DNA from: JAERML01 sp035687895
GTDB taxonomy: Bacteria; Bacteroidota; Ignavibacteria; UBA10030; UBA6906
Length of the DNA stretch: 8,351 nt
Assembly (NCBI GenBank): GCA_035687895.1
Contig: DASRUE010000045.1
Coordinates: 1 to 8,351 of the forward strand
Direction: 5' to 3'
In this document: positions 1-6,385 of the stretch, piece by piece
Numbering within the stretch: position 1 is the stretch's first letter
Layout of the letters: the number at the start of each line of letters is the position of its first letter
The notes under the pieces: model-generated
What the model was told of the DNA's origin: nothing
Databases searched by the model: none
Seen by the model: the letters and a program-made list of their open reading frames with translations, nothing else
Position numbers and translations under genes: made by a program

Positions 1-1
1 C

Positions 2-709
2 ATACCGGGTTCCACGATGCTCTCCATGAGTTCACAACAATATGGGGAGTTTTTGAAGACCAACAAGGTCAGCACCGACCAACAACAAATCGCTCTCGTA
101 AAAAGAGTCGGCCGGGGGATTCAGCTTGCGGTGGAACAGTATTTCCGAGAGAAGAATCTCTCAGAACAACTGAGCGGTTACAATTGGGAGTTCAACCTTG
201 TCGAGAGCAAGGAAGTGAACGCCTGGTGTATGCCGGGAGGCAAAGTGGTGGTCTACTCGGGTCTCCTCCCTGTAACGCAAACCGAGGCGGGCCTCGCGGT
301 GGTGATGGGACATGAGATCGCCCACGCGGTTGCGGAACACGGGAATGAACGGATGAGCCAGGGGATGGTCGCGCAGTTCGGAGGGATGGCATTGCAGGAA
401 GCGCTTGCCAACAAGCCGGAACAAACACAGCAGCTGTGGATGACTGCATTTGGTCTTGGCGCCCAATACGGCGCGCTTCTTCCCTTCAGCAGGACGCAGG
501 AAAGTGAAGCGGACCATCTCGGGCTGATCTTCATGGCGATGGCGGGATATGATCCGAACCAGGCAATCAGCTTCTGGCAACGGATGGCTGCACAAAAAAG
601 CGGGCAGGCACCACCGGAGTTCATGAGCACGCACCCGTCAGATGAAACGCGTATTGCCAAGATCCGCGAATCGTTGCCAGAGGCGATGAGATATTACCGG
701 TCGAAGTAA
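2..709 (+). CDS. M48 family metalloprotease (OMA1/LoiP-like), 5' truncated by window edge
   Basis: Zinc metallopeptidase that in this family degrades misfolded envelope or membrane-associated proteins. Seen: numbering from the ATG at 17, the zinc motif HEIAH lies at residues 99-103 and the third-ligand motif ESEAD at 162-166 (E164). The family-typical stretch VNAWCMPGGK precedes them, and a C-terminal STHPSDETRI follows, as usual in this family. The frame is open from position 2 and the residues before M17 (IPGST) resemble the segment that follows the lipoprotein signal in relatives. The true start, with a likely lipobox or signal peptide, is therefore probably upstream of the window and roughly 30-40 residues are missing. 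All catalytic elements are present, so it should be active. It is followed by a 210-base gap and the TPM pair. Family call is firm; substrate is unknown. Confidence 0.93.
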   Translation: MPGSTMLSMSSQQYGEFLKTNKVSTDQQQIALVKRVGRGIQLAVEQYFREKNLSEQLSGYNWEFNLVESKEVNAWCMPGGKVVVYSGLLPVTQTEAGLAVVMGHEIAHAVAEHGNERMSQGMVAQFGGMALQEALANKPEQTQQLWMTAFGLGAQYGALLPFSRTQESEADHLGLIFMAMAGYDPNQAISFWQRMAAQKSGQAPPEFMSTHPSDETRIAKIRESLPEAMRYYRSK

Positions 710-788
710 CACTCACATCATACAATCTCACAGACGGACCTTGCATCATCCGGGAAGTCTATGTGTTTTTTAAAAGGCACCTGACCTC
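710..788. other. intergenic stretch without clear signals
   Basis: Short AT-richer spacer between the M48 stop and the candidate mini-ORF. It holds a T6 run at 765-770 followed by AAAAGG. No convincing promoter pair was found by eye; a poor bulged hairpin (AGAC...GTCT around 733-761) precedes the T run but is too irregular to call a terminator. Confidence 0.4.
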
Positions 789-923
789 GTGAGTACCGTC
801 CGCAAACAACTCTCCTTCGTCGATCGATATCTGACAAAGAAGATTATCACCAGAATTTTCTGTATCATTGAGCCGGTGGCATTTCTTTTGACGCCGCTCG
901 TCCAACCTGAAAGGCATGTATGA
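789..923 (+). CDS. possible 44-residue small ORF coupled to the TPM gene
   Basis: A GTG-initiated frame of 44 codons sits in the gap between the M48 and TPM genes. Its TGA stop (921-923) overlaps the ATG of the next gene (920) in an ATGA arrangement, the same junction used further on between the two TPM genes. AAAAGG at 772-777 could serve as a ribosome site but is about 11 bases from the GTG, which is long. The product is basic near its N-terminus (VRKQ, LTKK) with a modestly hydrophobic stretch (IIEPVAFLLTPLV). I recognise no family, and an upstream stop at 771 limits extension. It may simply be a chance open frame; the stop-start overlap is the main reason to list it. Confidence 0.22.
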   Translation: MSTVRKQLSFVDRYLTKKIITRIFCIIEPVAFLLTPLVQPERHV

Positions 924-1591
924 CGCATATCCACTCGAAGTTCTTTTCTGAGTCCGACCGGGAGAAAATCTCACTGGCAGTGAAGGAGGTGGAGCGGCAA
1001 ACATCCGGAGAGATCGTTCCGTACATGGTGGACCGAAGCGATTGGTACGAGGTCGCGGAGTGGCGTGCCGGCGTTATTTGCGGCATGATTCCTCTGGCCA
1101 CATTTGGGGCATTGCGAAGCTTCACGGTGGCCTGGCTTCCATTTGGTGTGTTCGAGATTTCATTGGTGACAATGTCTGCCGTTATCCTTGGAGCGCTTGC
1201 GGCACATTTCATTCCAGCTGTGGAGCGACTCTTTGCCGGTGCTGATCTCATGGAGCGGAGAGTCAGGCAACGCGCGGGCGAAGCTTTCCTTTCCGAAGAA
1301 GTGTTCGCTACGCGAGATCGGACCGGCGTGCTGATCTTCCTCAGTCTTCTCGAGCACCGCGTGGTCGTGCTTGGCGATTCGGGTATCAACAGCAAGGTAG
1401 CCCGGGCCGAATGGGATGGTATCATCACGCTGGTCGTGGATGCGATAAAGGCGCGGAAACCTGCCGACGGATTGATTGCCGCTATTCGCCGCTGTGGTGC
1501 GTTGCTGGAACAAGAAGGCGTTGCAAAACGGAAAGACGATACCGACGAACTTTCCGACAACCTCCGGACTGGTACAACACCAAAACCATGA
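920..1591 (+). CDS. TPM-domain membrane protein with the domain split by a transmembrane hairpin
   Basis: TPM (DUF477) domain protein of 223 residues. The family is named after thylakoid TLP18.3, for which acid phosphatase activity is known, but bacterial roles are unclear. Seen: the opening TPM piece (FFSESDREKI, then SGEIVPYMV) covers about residues 8-38. Two hydrophobic segments follow at about 48-68 and 76-100. The rest of the TPM fold resumes at about 113-197, with RTGVLIFLSL, the GDSGIN turn at 152-157 and the DGLIAAI helix. There is no signal peptide, so both TPM halves probably face the cytoplasm, joined by the hairpin (inference). The C-terminus is charged and likely disordered. ATG 920 is chosen because GAAAGG lies just upstream at 909-914 with suitable spacing. 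Its stop overlaps the next start (ATGA at 1588), implying translational coupling with the second TPM gene. Confidence 0.85.
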   Translation: MTHIHSKFFSESDREKISLAVKEVERQTSGEIVPYMVDRSDWYEVAEWRAGVICGMIPLATFGALRSFTVAWLPFGVFEISLVTMSAVILGALAAHFIPAVERLFAGADLMERRVRQRAGEAFLSEEVFATRDRTGVLIFLSLLEHRVVVLGDSGINSKVARAEWDGIITLVVDAIKARKPADGLIAAIRRCGALLEQEGVAKRKDDTDELSDNLRTGTTPKP

Positions 1592-2511
1592 CGTCGCTCC
1601 GACTCCTCCGTGCTCTTATCTGCCCAGCGCTTGTTGCCGTTCTGTGTCACTCCGCTCTGCTTGCCGCCGAAGTGCCGTTCCTCGCAGGCCGTGTGAATGA
1701 CACCGCCGAACTTCTCACCTCTTCGACCCGCATGGAGCTGGAGGCACTCCTCAAGGAACACGAAGACTCGACGTCCAATCAGGTCGTGGTCCTGACAATT
1801 AGAAGCCTCGAAGGGGACGTGCTCGAAGAGTACTCGATGAAGGTGGTAGAGACCTGGAAACTTGGACAGAAAGAAAAAGACAACGGCGTTCTCCTGTTGG
1901 TTGCAAAGGACGATCGGAAGGTCCGGATTGAAGTGGGACAGGGACTGGAAGGCGTGCTGACAGATCTTGTTGCCGGGAGTATTATCCGGAAGGACATTAT
2001 CCCGCGGTTTCGGGACGGAGACTTTGAGGGGGGGATAAGAGGGGGTGCCGTGGCTATCCTCGCTGCCATCCGTGGTGAGTATACGGTCGATGAAGAAACC
2101 GGGACTGGTGGAGGATTTGAGGATCTGTGGGCCCGGATCTTTGCCTTTGTCATCTTCTCGATTGTTGTAGGTGTCTTCACAACGGTTGCGCTTCTCTCCG
2201 ATGGGTTCATCGGTTGGTTTCTGTATGTGTTCCTCATTCCGTTTTGGGGACTCTTTCCAACGGCAATCCTCGGGTTCACTCCCGGAGTTCTCCTCTTCGG
2301 CGTTTACGCCGTCGGGTTCATTATCGCCAGGATCTGGTTTGCCCGCAGTGGTGTGGGGAAGAAATTCAAGACCAAGTGGGCGCCCCGTGCTTCTGGCGGG
2401 AGTGGAGGCTTCAGGAGCGGAGGTTCATCGTGGAGCAGTTCATCGTCCGGAAGCAGTTTCTCCGGTGGCGGGGGGAGCTTCTCGGGAGGCGGATCATCAG
2501 GAAGCTGGTAG
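1588..2511 (+). CDS. TPM-domain protein with signal peptide, membrane anchors and Gly/Ser-rich tail (YgcG-like)
   Basis: 307-residue exported TPM-domain protein. Seen: signal peptide at about 1-27 (LLRAL..ALLAA, cleavage before EVPF). The TPM domain spans about 30-163, with VNDTAELL at the front, KEKDNGVLLLVAKDDRKVRIEVG in the core (about 95-117) and the DGDFEGGI helix near the end. Hydrophobic segments lie at about 182-203, 205-225 and 228-250, followed by a basic stretch and a tail from about 269 made almost only of Gly, Ser, Phe and Trp. This domain order is characteristic of the family. The frame is open for 59 codons upstream, but those codons overlap the previous gene; ATG 1588 gives the signal peptide and an ATGA overlap. 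There is no strong ribosome site, so translation probably depends on the upstream gene. In many bacteria such pairs sit beside lemA; none is seen here. Confidence 0.9.
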   Translation: MTSLRLLRALICPALVAVLCHSALLAAEVPFLAGRVNDTAELLTSSTRMELEALLKEHEDSTSNQVVVLTIRSLEGDVLEEYSMKVVETWKLGQKEKDNGVLLLVAKDDRKVRIEVGQGLEGVLTDLVAGSIIRKDIIPRFRDGDFEGGIRGGAVAILAAIRGEYTVDEETGTGGGFEDLWARIFAFVIFSIVVGVFTTVALLSDGFIGWFLYVFLIPFWGLFPTAILGFTPGVLLFGVYAVGFIIARIWFARSGVGKKFKTKWAPRASGGSGGFRSGGSSWSSSSSGSSFSGGGGSFSGGGSSGSW

Positions 2512-2551
2512 ATCTTTCCGGGGATTAAAGAAAGAGTTCACGAAAGGGAAA

Positions 2552-2713
2552 ATGATCATGCAGTATAAGTCAGAGTTTGTCAGGTCCGGCGTAACATTTG
2601 GAACCGCGCTCGCTATTGCGATCTCATGGTCTACCAACCATTCGATCCTGTGGGCAATTGTCCATGGATTGTTTTCCTGGCTGTACGTGATCTATTACGT
2701 CATCGTTTATTGA
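2552..2713 (+). CDS. 53-residue membrane protein, conserved-looking, unknown function
   Basis: Short ORF starting at ATG 2552, with AAAGGG at 2543-2548 directly upstream as a good ribosome site; a second ATG at 2558 is possible. The product begins with a polar stretch (QYKSEFVRSG). It continues as one hydrophobic segment (TFGTALAIAISWS, about 15-27), a short NHS turn, and a second hydrophobic segment rich in Trp and Tyr (ILWAIVHGLFSWLYVIYYVIVY, written here as residues 32-53) that runs to the C-terminus. A two-helix hairpin is likely. The pattern of a small residue-rich helix, NHSILWAI and a YVIYY ending resembles unnamed small membrane proteins I have seen in Bacteroidota-type genomes, but that is recollection, not a search. 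It lies 40 bases after the TPM gene and is likely cotranscribed with it. Confidence 0.7.
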   Translation: MIMQYKSEFVRSGVTFGTALAIAISWSTNHSILWAIVHGLFSWLYVIYYVIVY

Positions 2714-2743
2714 CAATCGCGTCAAGGTAATCTCGAGATTTAC

Positions 2744-3004
2744 GTGTGCCTAAGGCTCACAGCGCAGCTGGAGGTCATCTCCCGTGATGGCACCAGCGTC
2801 TACACAACGCTGCGGGATGGCGACTTCTTCGGGGAGATTGCACTTCTTCTGGGTAAACCCCGATCGGCAAGTGTACGCTCAAAAGAGTATTGCGATCTCT
2901 ATGTGCTCGACAAGGATTCCTTCACACAAATCATTGCAGACCACCAGGATTTTGCCGCGCACATCGAGGCAATGGTAAAAGAGCGGCAGGACCGGGGCAT
3001 GTAG
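2744..3004 (+). pseudogene. C-terminal half of a cyclic-nucleotide-binding domain (probable gene remnant)
   Basis: The frame encodes the second half of a cNMP-binding (CAP_ED) domain. Recognisable homology starts at QLEVISRDG (from about 2765) and runs through GDFFGEIALLLGKPRSASV, which is the phosphate-binding cassette with its Glu (FGE) and Arg (PRSA) intact. It ends with a C-terminal helix typical of channel- or enzyme-linked cNMP domains (FAAHIEAMVKERQ). The first beta strands of the domain (the 'L..F..G..I...GD' and 'YFI..G' region) and any channel, transporter or DNA-binding part are absent. The frame is open only back to the stop at 2711-2713. The only start is GTG 2744, whose nearest AAGG (2724-2727) is too far away. 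An 86-residue product could not form a whole cNMP pocket. Decay of a larger gene is the likeliest reading; a short expressed protein is the alternative. Confidence 0.6.
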
Positions 3005-3026
3005 GACAAACAAGGGACGTCAGCGT

Positions 3027-3686
3027 ATGAACACAGCATTACTTGTTGGCGCAAGCGGACTCGTTGGGAAACAACTTCTTTCCCTCCTCCTTGAGGATCC
3101 GGCGTATGAGAAGGTGACCGTCATCGGGAGAAAGGAGCTTCCGATCCAGCACAAGAAGCTGAGTCAGCACGTTGTGGACTTCGAGCATCTGGGTCAGGCA
3201 GCGCAGCGGATTCGCGCACACGATGGCTTCTGTTGTCTCGGGACCACGATCCGGAAGGCGGGATCGGAGGCGGCTTTCCGAAAAGTGGATTACACGTATC
3301 CGTATGAGATCGCAAAGATCGCGAAGGTCAACGGCGCGCGGCGGTTTCTGATCGTCACGGCGGTCGGCGCAGACCCGGCCTCGAATGTCTTCTATAACCG
3401 TGTCAAAGGAGAGATCGAACAAACAATCACCAAGATGCCGTTCGACGCAGTCCATGTGTTCAGGCCTTCCATTCTCGTTGGGGAGAGGGAGGAATTCCGC
3501 CCCTGGGAGAGAATCGGGATACTGGCCATGAAGGCCCTTTCGTTTGCAATGGTGGGTGGGTGGAAAAAGTACCGTCCAATTCCAGCAGAAGCAGTTGCCA
3601 AGGCCATGGTCCGTGCAGCTCGGGAAGGTCGCTCCGGAATTCACATTTATGAATCCGACCAGATCCACGCAATGTCCCAGGGATGA
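3027..3686 (+). CDS. NAD(P)-binding atypical short-chain dehydrogenase, TIP30/HTATIP2-like
   Basis: 219-residue Rossmann-fold protein of the atypical SDR group (NAD(P)H-binding, TIP30-like). Seen: the dinucleotide motif GASGLVG at residues 8-14 right after the first beta strand (TALLV). VTVIGRKEL at 30-38 ends the second strand, with Arg positioned for NADP preference (inference). CCLGTTIRKAGS at 69-80 is a family hallmark, TAVGA at 111-115 is the Ser/Thr-containing strand, and YNRVK at 123-127 is the YxxxK catalytic pair. FRPSILVG at 146-153 follows. Length matches the family's usual 210-230. Start ATG 3027 follows AAGGGA at about 3011-3016. The substrate is unknown; relatives are mostly annotated only as oxidoreductases. 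It lies 22 bases after the cNMP-domain remnant and ahead of a candidate terminator, so it probably closes the left transcription unit. Confidence 0.88.
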   Translation: MNTALLVGASGLVGKQLLSLLLEDPAYEKVTVIGRKELPIQHKKLSQHVVDFEHLGQAAQRIRAHDGFCCLGTTIRKAGSEAAFRKVDYTYPYEIAKIAKVNGARRFLIVTAVGADPASNVFYNRVKGEIEQTITKMPFDAVHVFRPSILVGEREEFRPWERIGILAMKALSFAMVGGWKKYRPIPAEAVAKAMVRAAREGRSGIHIYESDQIHAMSQG

Positions 3687-3743
3687 ACAAGGACCCCAAA
3701 TCCAGCACCCTGACATGACGATGGTTGTTGTGAAAGTTGCATG

Positions 3744-3776
3744 AGGGGCGGCAGCGAGCCTGCAGCCTTTCCTTTT
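3744..3776 (+). terminator. candidate intrinsic terminator after the SDR gene
   Basis: A hairpin can be drawn with the left arm at 3744-3754 and the right arm at 3760-3770 around a 5-base loop (CGAGC). The inner four pairs are GCAG/CTGC, followed by one G-A mismatch, three G-C pairs, two G-U wobbles and one A-T pair. A T-rich tract (TTTCCTTTT, 3768-3776) follows and partly overlaps the outer wobble pairs. It lies about 58 bases after the SDR stop and before the candidate promoter of the next unit, which is a sensible place for a boundary. The mismatch and the broken T tract make it a moderate candidate only. Confidence 0.42.
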
Positions 3777-3803
3777 GATTCCTTCCAAAACTCTTCTTAC
3801 GTT
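3775..3803 (+). promoter_or_regulatory. weak candidate promoter for the methyltransferase operon
   Basis: TTGATT (3775-3780) and TACGTT (3798-3803) are separated by 17 bases. Against the sigma-70 consensus these match four and three of six positions respectively, with the most conserved TA...T kept. Read as a Bacteroidota-type promoter, TTTG at 3774-3777 and TAnnTT at 3798-3803 are 20 bases apart, but the last two bases of TAnnTTTG do not match. It would give a leader of a bit over 100 bases before ATG 3919. Placement right behind the candidate terminator supports it; the sequence match alone does not. Confidence 0.22.
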
Positions 3804-3905
3804 GTACCGCCGCGCGGCCGTGTGCAATCGTTTTCCAGCAATCCCACATGACGAATCATCATCCTTCACGGCGTGAAGAGCCTGTGGTTCTGTACAAGCT
3901 TGTGC

Positions 3906-3913
3906 GAAAGGAG
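3906..3913 (+). promoter_or_regulatory. strong Shine-Dalgarno site of the O-methyltransferase gene
   Basis: GAAAGGAG lies 5 bases before ATG 3919 and is the best ribosome site in the window. It fixes the start of the methyltransferase. It also indicates that this organism uses Shine-Dalgarno initiation, which most Bacteroidia do only weakly. Confidence 0.8.
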
Positions 3914-3918
3914 TTTCA

Positions 3919-4581
3919 ATGTCGCGGAAGACCCTTGGACTTCCGGATGCGCTCCGTGAGTATCTTCTCGCCGTCTCGGTACGGGAACCGGACATCTTGA
4001 AAAGATTGCGCGAGGAAACTGCTCAACTGCCGAATGCGACGATGCAGATTTCACCCGAGCAGGGGCAGTTCATGAGCCTTCTGGTGCAAATGATCGGGGC
4101 AAGGAAGGCACTGGAGGTGGGAGTATTCACGGGCTACAGTTCACTCAGGGTGGCAATGGCACTCCCGGACGACGGACGGCTCGTCGCATGTGACGTCAAC
4201 CAGGAATGGACTTCCATTGCCCGCCGATATTGGAAAGAAGCGGGAGTTGCTCAGAAAATTAATCTCCGGATTGCTCCTGCATTAGAGACCCTGGATGCTC
4301 TTCTTGCGAGCGGGGAAGGAGGGACGTTCGATTTTGCATTCATCGATGCTGACAAGGAGAACTACATCCGGTACTATGAGAAGGTGTTGCGGCTCATGCG
4401 ACCGGGTGGGCTTATTACCGTTGACAATGTCCTCTGGGAAGGGAAGGTCGCAGATCCTGCTTCGGATGATCCGCACGCGCAAGCGATTCGGGCATTCAAT
4501 GAGCATCTTAAGAATGACCGGCGCGTTGTGGTCAGTCTTCTCCTGATTGGTGACGGACTGACACTTGCTTTGAAGAACTGA
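3919..4581 (+). CDS. SAM-dependent O-methyltransferase, CCoAOMT-like (Methyltransf_3)
   Basis: 220-residue class I methyltransferase of the cation-dependent O-methyltransferase family, which transfers a methyl group from SAM to a catechol-type or similar hydroxyl. Seen: QISPEQGQF at 43-51 is the family's substrate/SAM lid region. ALEVGVFTGYSS at 64-75 is SAM motif I, with E66 and G72. ACDVN at 90-94 is the acidic end of strand 2. FIDADKENY at 141-149 and VDNVLWEGKV at 168-177 hold the predicted metal ligands D143, D169 and N170. The C-terminus VSLLLIGDGLTLALK is the usual final beta hairpin. Length is normal and nothing appears missing. The start is supported by the GAAAGGAG site. Bacterial members act on varied phenolic or other acceptors, so the substrate is not predicted. 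It is the first gene of the right-hand unit, and its stop is only 2 bases from the first possible ATG of the dipeptidase. Confidence 0.93.
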   Translation: MSRKTLGLPDALREYLLAVSVREPDILKRLREETAQLPNATMQISPEQGQFMSLLVQMIGARKALEVGVFTGYSSLRVAMALPDDGRLVACDVNQEWTSIARRYWKEAGVAQKINLRIAPALETLDALLASGEGGTFDFAFIDADKENYIRYYEKVLRLMRPGGLITVDNVLWEGKVADPASDDPHAQAIRAFNEHLKNDRRVVVSLLLIGDGLTLALKN

Positions 4582-4625
4582 CCATGGTCCAAACGAGGCT
4601 ACACATGAAAAGGAATGGAGCGCAA

Positions 4626-6383
4626 ATGAAACAGAGAAGTCAGGTCTCTTCACCGTTCAGTTTTTTACAACTCTCTCTTTTTCTGCTCATCACCCTGATG
4701 CTTCCTCTGAAAACAGAAGGACAATCGTTGGAAAAATTGCAGATTCTCCTGAAGAAGCATGGGGCTGAGTACGCACAGCAGGCAAACGTCTTGGGCCGCG
4801 GTGACAGCAAGAGCGTGTACGGGAGGTTTGTCGGGTTTATGGTGAGGGGTTTGGAGGAACAAGGGGAGAATGCGACAGCGCGGAGGATTGCAGAGGCGTT
4901 TGCGAATCCGGAGACGGGCAAGATTCCAAGAACCGAGTTCGCCTGGATCACGCACACCTATGCCCGCCATGTGTACCGGGAACAGATCATCAATGAAACG
5001 GCGGAGTTGATCAAGTTCAGGACGCACGATACACCGCCGACGCCCAACAGGATGAACCCCGAGTTCGTGAAGCAACGGGAATATCTGCGGGTCCTTGCCG
5101 GGAAGCTTGGGCTGTACTACGATGATGTCGGCGGGTATGTGCAGGAGATCTGGATCGGAGAGGGAAAAGAGTCATTCGGGGTCATGTCTCACTCCGACGT
5201 TGAGCCGGTTGACCTTTCCGGCTGGACGCATGACCCATGGAGTGGCAAGCTGATCGATGGCGAGATGTGGGGGAGAGGGACGGTAGACGACAAGGGACCG
5301 ATCGTTACTGTCATGTACGGGATGCGGGCCATCCTTGACAGTGGACTTCCGCTCAAGAAGAAACTCATCCTTCTTGTTGGAACCGACGAGGAATCAGCCA
5401 ACGAAGACGTCAAGACGTACCTCAAGACGCACCGCCCGCCGGACCAGACGATTGTGGTGGACATGCAGTACCCTGTCATCTGTGCCGAGAAAGGGTGGTG
5501 CGGAACATGGCTTGAGCTCCCCCGCCCGGCAGGATCACCTGCGGGCACGGGACTCTGGATTGCAGACCTGCGCTCGGGATTCTCGCCTTCCATCGTTCCA
5601 GACAAGGCTGTGGCGAAGCTCTGTGCGAGCGGTATTTCTCTTTCCGAAGCAGCGGAGTCGGTTACGACGAAGGCCACAGCGTTCATGGCGCAACGTCCCG
5701 GCTCACGCCTCGTCGTTGAAACCTCCGGCGACACGCTGGTGGTCTCCGCATACGGAAAGTCAGTGCACTCCAGTCTCCCCGCTACCGGCCATAACGCTCT
5801 GATGGATCTTCTGGTGTTCCTCGATCGGGAAGTCGGGCCGCTGTCCAACGCGTTTTCCCGGCTTGCACACTTCGGTGCGAAATACATCGGGTTCGAGCTG
5901 GACGGGAAGAGCCTTGGCATACAGCACCGCGACAGCTTCATGGGAGAAGTCACGGTCGCGACAAACATGTTCGAAGTGACCGATTCAACGGTGCAATTGA
6001 TGGTCAACTTCCGGATCCCCAAAGGGATTACGCACAAGGCAATCGAGAAGGCACTGAACGCCCGCTACACCGCGTTCAACAAGGAGCTGAATGTCACGCT
6101 GAAGACGACACATTACCTGAGCAACGCACAATACATCAATCCCCGCACTCCACTGGTGCAGCGACTTCTGGGTATCTACAACAGAATCACCGGGGAGCGG
6201 CGCGCGGCAGGATCGATTGGCGGAGGAACTTATGCCAAGCGTCTTCCCAATGCGGTGGTCTTCGGCCCCGCGCTGCCGGACGAAGAGTACCTTGGCCACC
6301 AACCGAACGAGCGTATCAAACTCAGTACGCTCGAGCGGAACATCGAGATCCTGACGCACACACTTGTGGAATTCGGGCTCTGA
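4626..6383 (+). CDS. exported M20 family dipeptidase (PepV/Sapep-like)
   Basis: Di-zinc metallopeptidase predicted to cleave dipeptides or short peptides outside the cytoplasm. Numbering from ATG 4626 (585 residues): signal peptide about 1-33 (hydrophobic core LQLSLFLLITLMLPL), then an additional helical N-terminal region of roughly 90 residues before the catalytic fold. M20 motifs follow: SHSDVEP with H189 and D191, GRGTVDDKGP with D221/D222, GTDEES with catalytic E255 and metal E256, VVDMQ with D279, and near the end GGGTYAKRLPNAVVFG and LGHQPNE with H557. The GGGTYA..PN..FGP and final HQPNE style matches the PepV/Sapep branch. Three in-frame ATGs occur (4584, 4605, 4626). 4626 is chosen for GGAG at 4617-4620 and the most compact signal peptide; 4605 has GAGG nearby, and 4584 would be stop-coupled. 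Specificity is unknown. Confidence 0.92.
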   Translation: MKQRSQVSSPFSFLQLSLFLLITLMLPLKTEGQSLEKLQILLKKHGAEYAQQANVLGRGDSKSVYGRFVGFMVRGLEEQGENATARRIAEAFANPETGKIPRTEFAWITHTYARHVYREQIINETAELIKFRTHDTPPTPNRMNPEFVKQREYLRVLAGKLGLYYDDVGGYVQEIWIGEGKESFGVMSHSDVEPVDLSGWTHDPWSGKLIDGEMWGRGTVDDKGPIVTVMYGMRAILDSGLPLKKKLILLVGTDEESANEDVKTYLKTHRPPDQTIVVDMQYPVICAEKGWCGTWLELPRPAGSPAGTGLWIADLRSGFSPSIVPDKAVAKLCASGISLSEAAESVTTKATAFMAQRPGSRLVVETSGDTLVVSAYGKSVHSSLPATGHNALMDLLVFLDREVGPLSNAFSRLAHFGAKYIGFELDGKSLGIQHRDSFMGEVTVATNMFEVTDSTVQLMVNFRIPKGITHKAIEKALNARYTAFNKELNVTLKTTHYLSNAQYINPRTPLVQRLLGIYNRITGERRAAGSIGGGTYAKRLPNAVVFGPALPDEEYLGHQPNERIKLSTLERNIEILTHTLVEFGL

Positions 6384-6385
6384 CC

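Noticed and set aside
733..770. Possible terminator after the M48 gene (AGAC/GTCT stem followed by T6)
   Set aside because: The stem needs a 5-base bulge and a 10-base loop, and several bases separate it from the T run; too weak to call.
1411..1587. N-terminal extension of the second TPM protein into the previous gene
   Set aside because: The 59 extra residues are out-of-frame translation of the first TPM gene and would bury the signal peptide; ATG 1588 fits better.
865..1761. Long open frame on the minus strand opposite the TPM pair
   Set aside because: Arg/Ser-rich composition typical of an antisense shadow, no recognisable domain, and it lies over two well-supported genes.
2714..2764. 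Search for the missing first strands of the cNMP domain in other frames (frameshift)
   Set aside because: The three forward frames between 2714 and 2764 give no YFI..G-like segment, so a simple frameshift does not explain the truncation.
3039..3995. 318-codon minus-strand open frame across the SDR gene and the gap
   Set aside because: No family resemblance, Arg/Cys-rich, and covers the SDR coding sequence and the methyltransferase start; judged an antisense shadow.
5189..6037. 282-codon minus-strand open frame inside the dipeptidase gene
   Set aside because: Ser/Pro/Arg-rich translation without motifs, opposite a protein with all M20 metal ligands.
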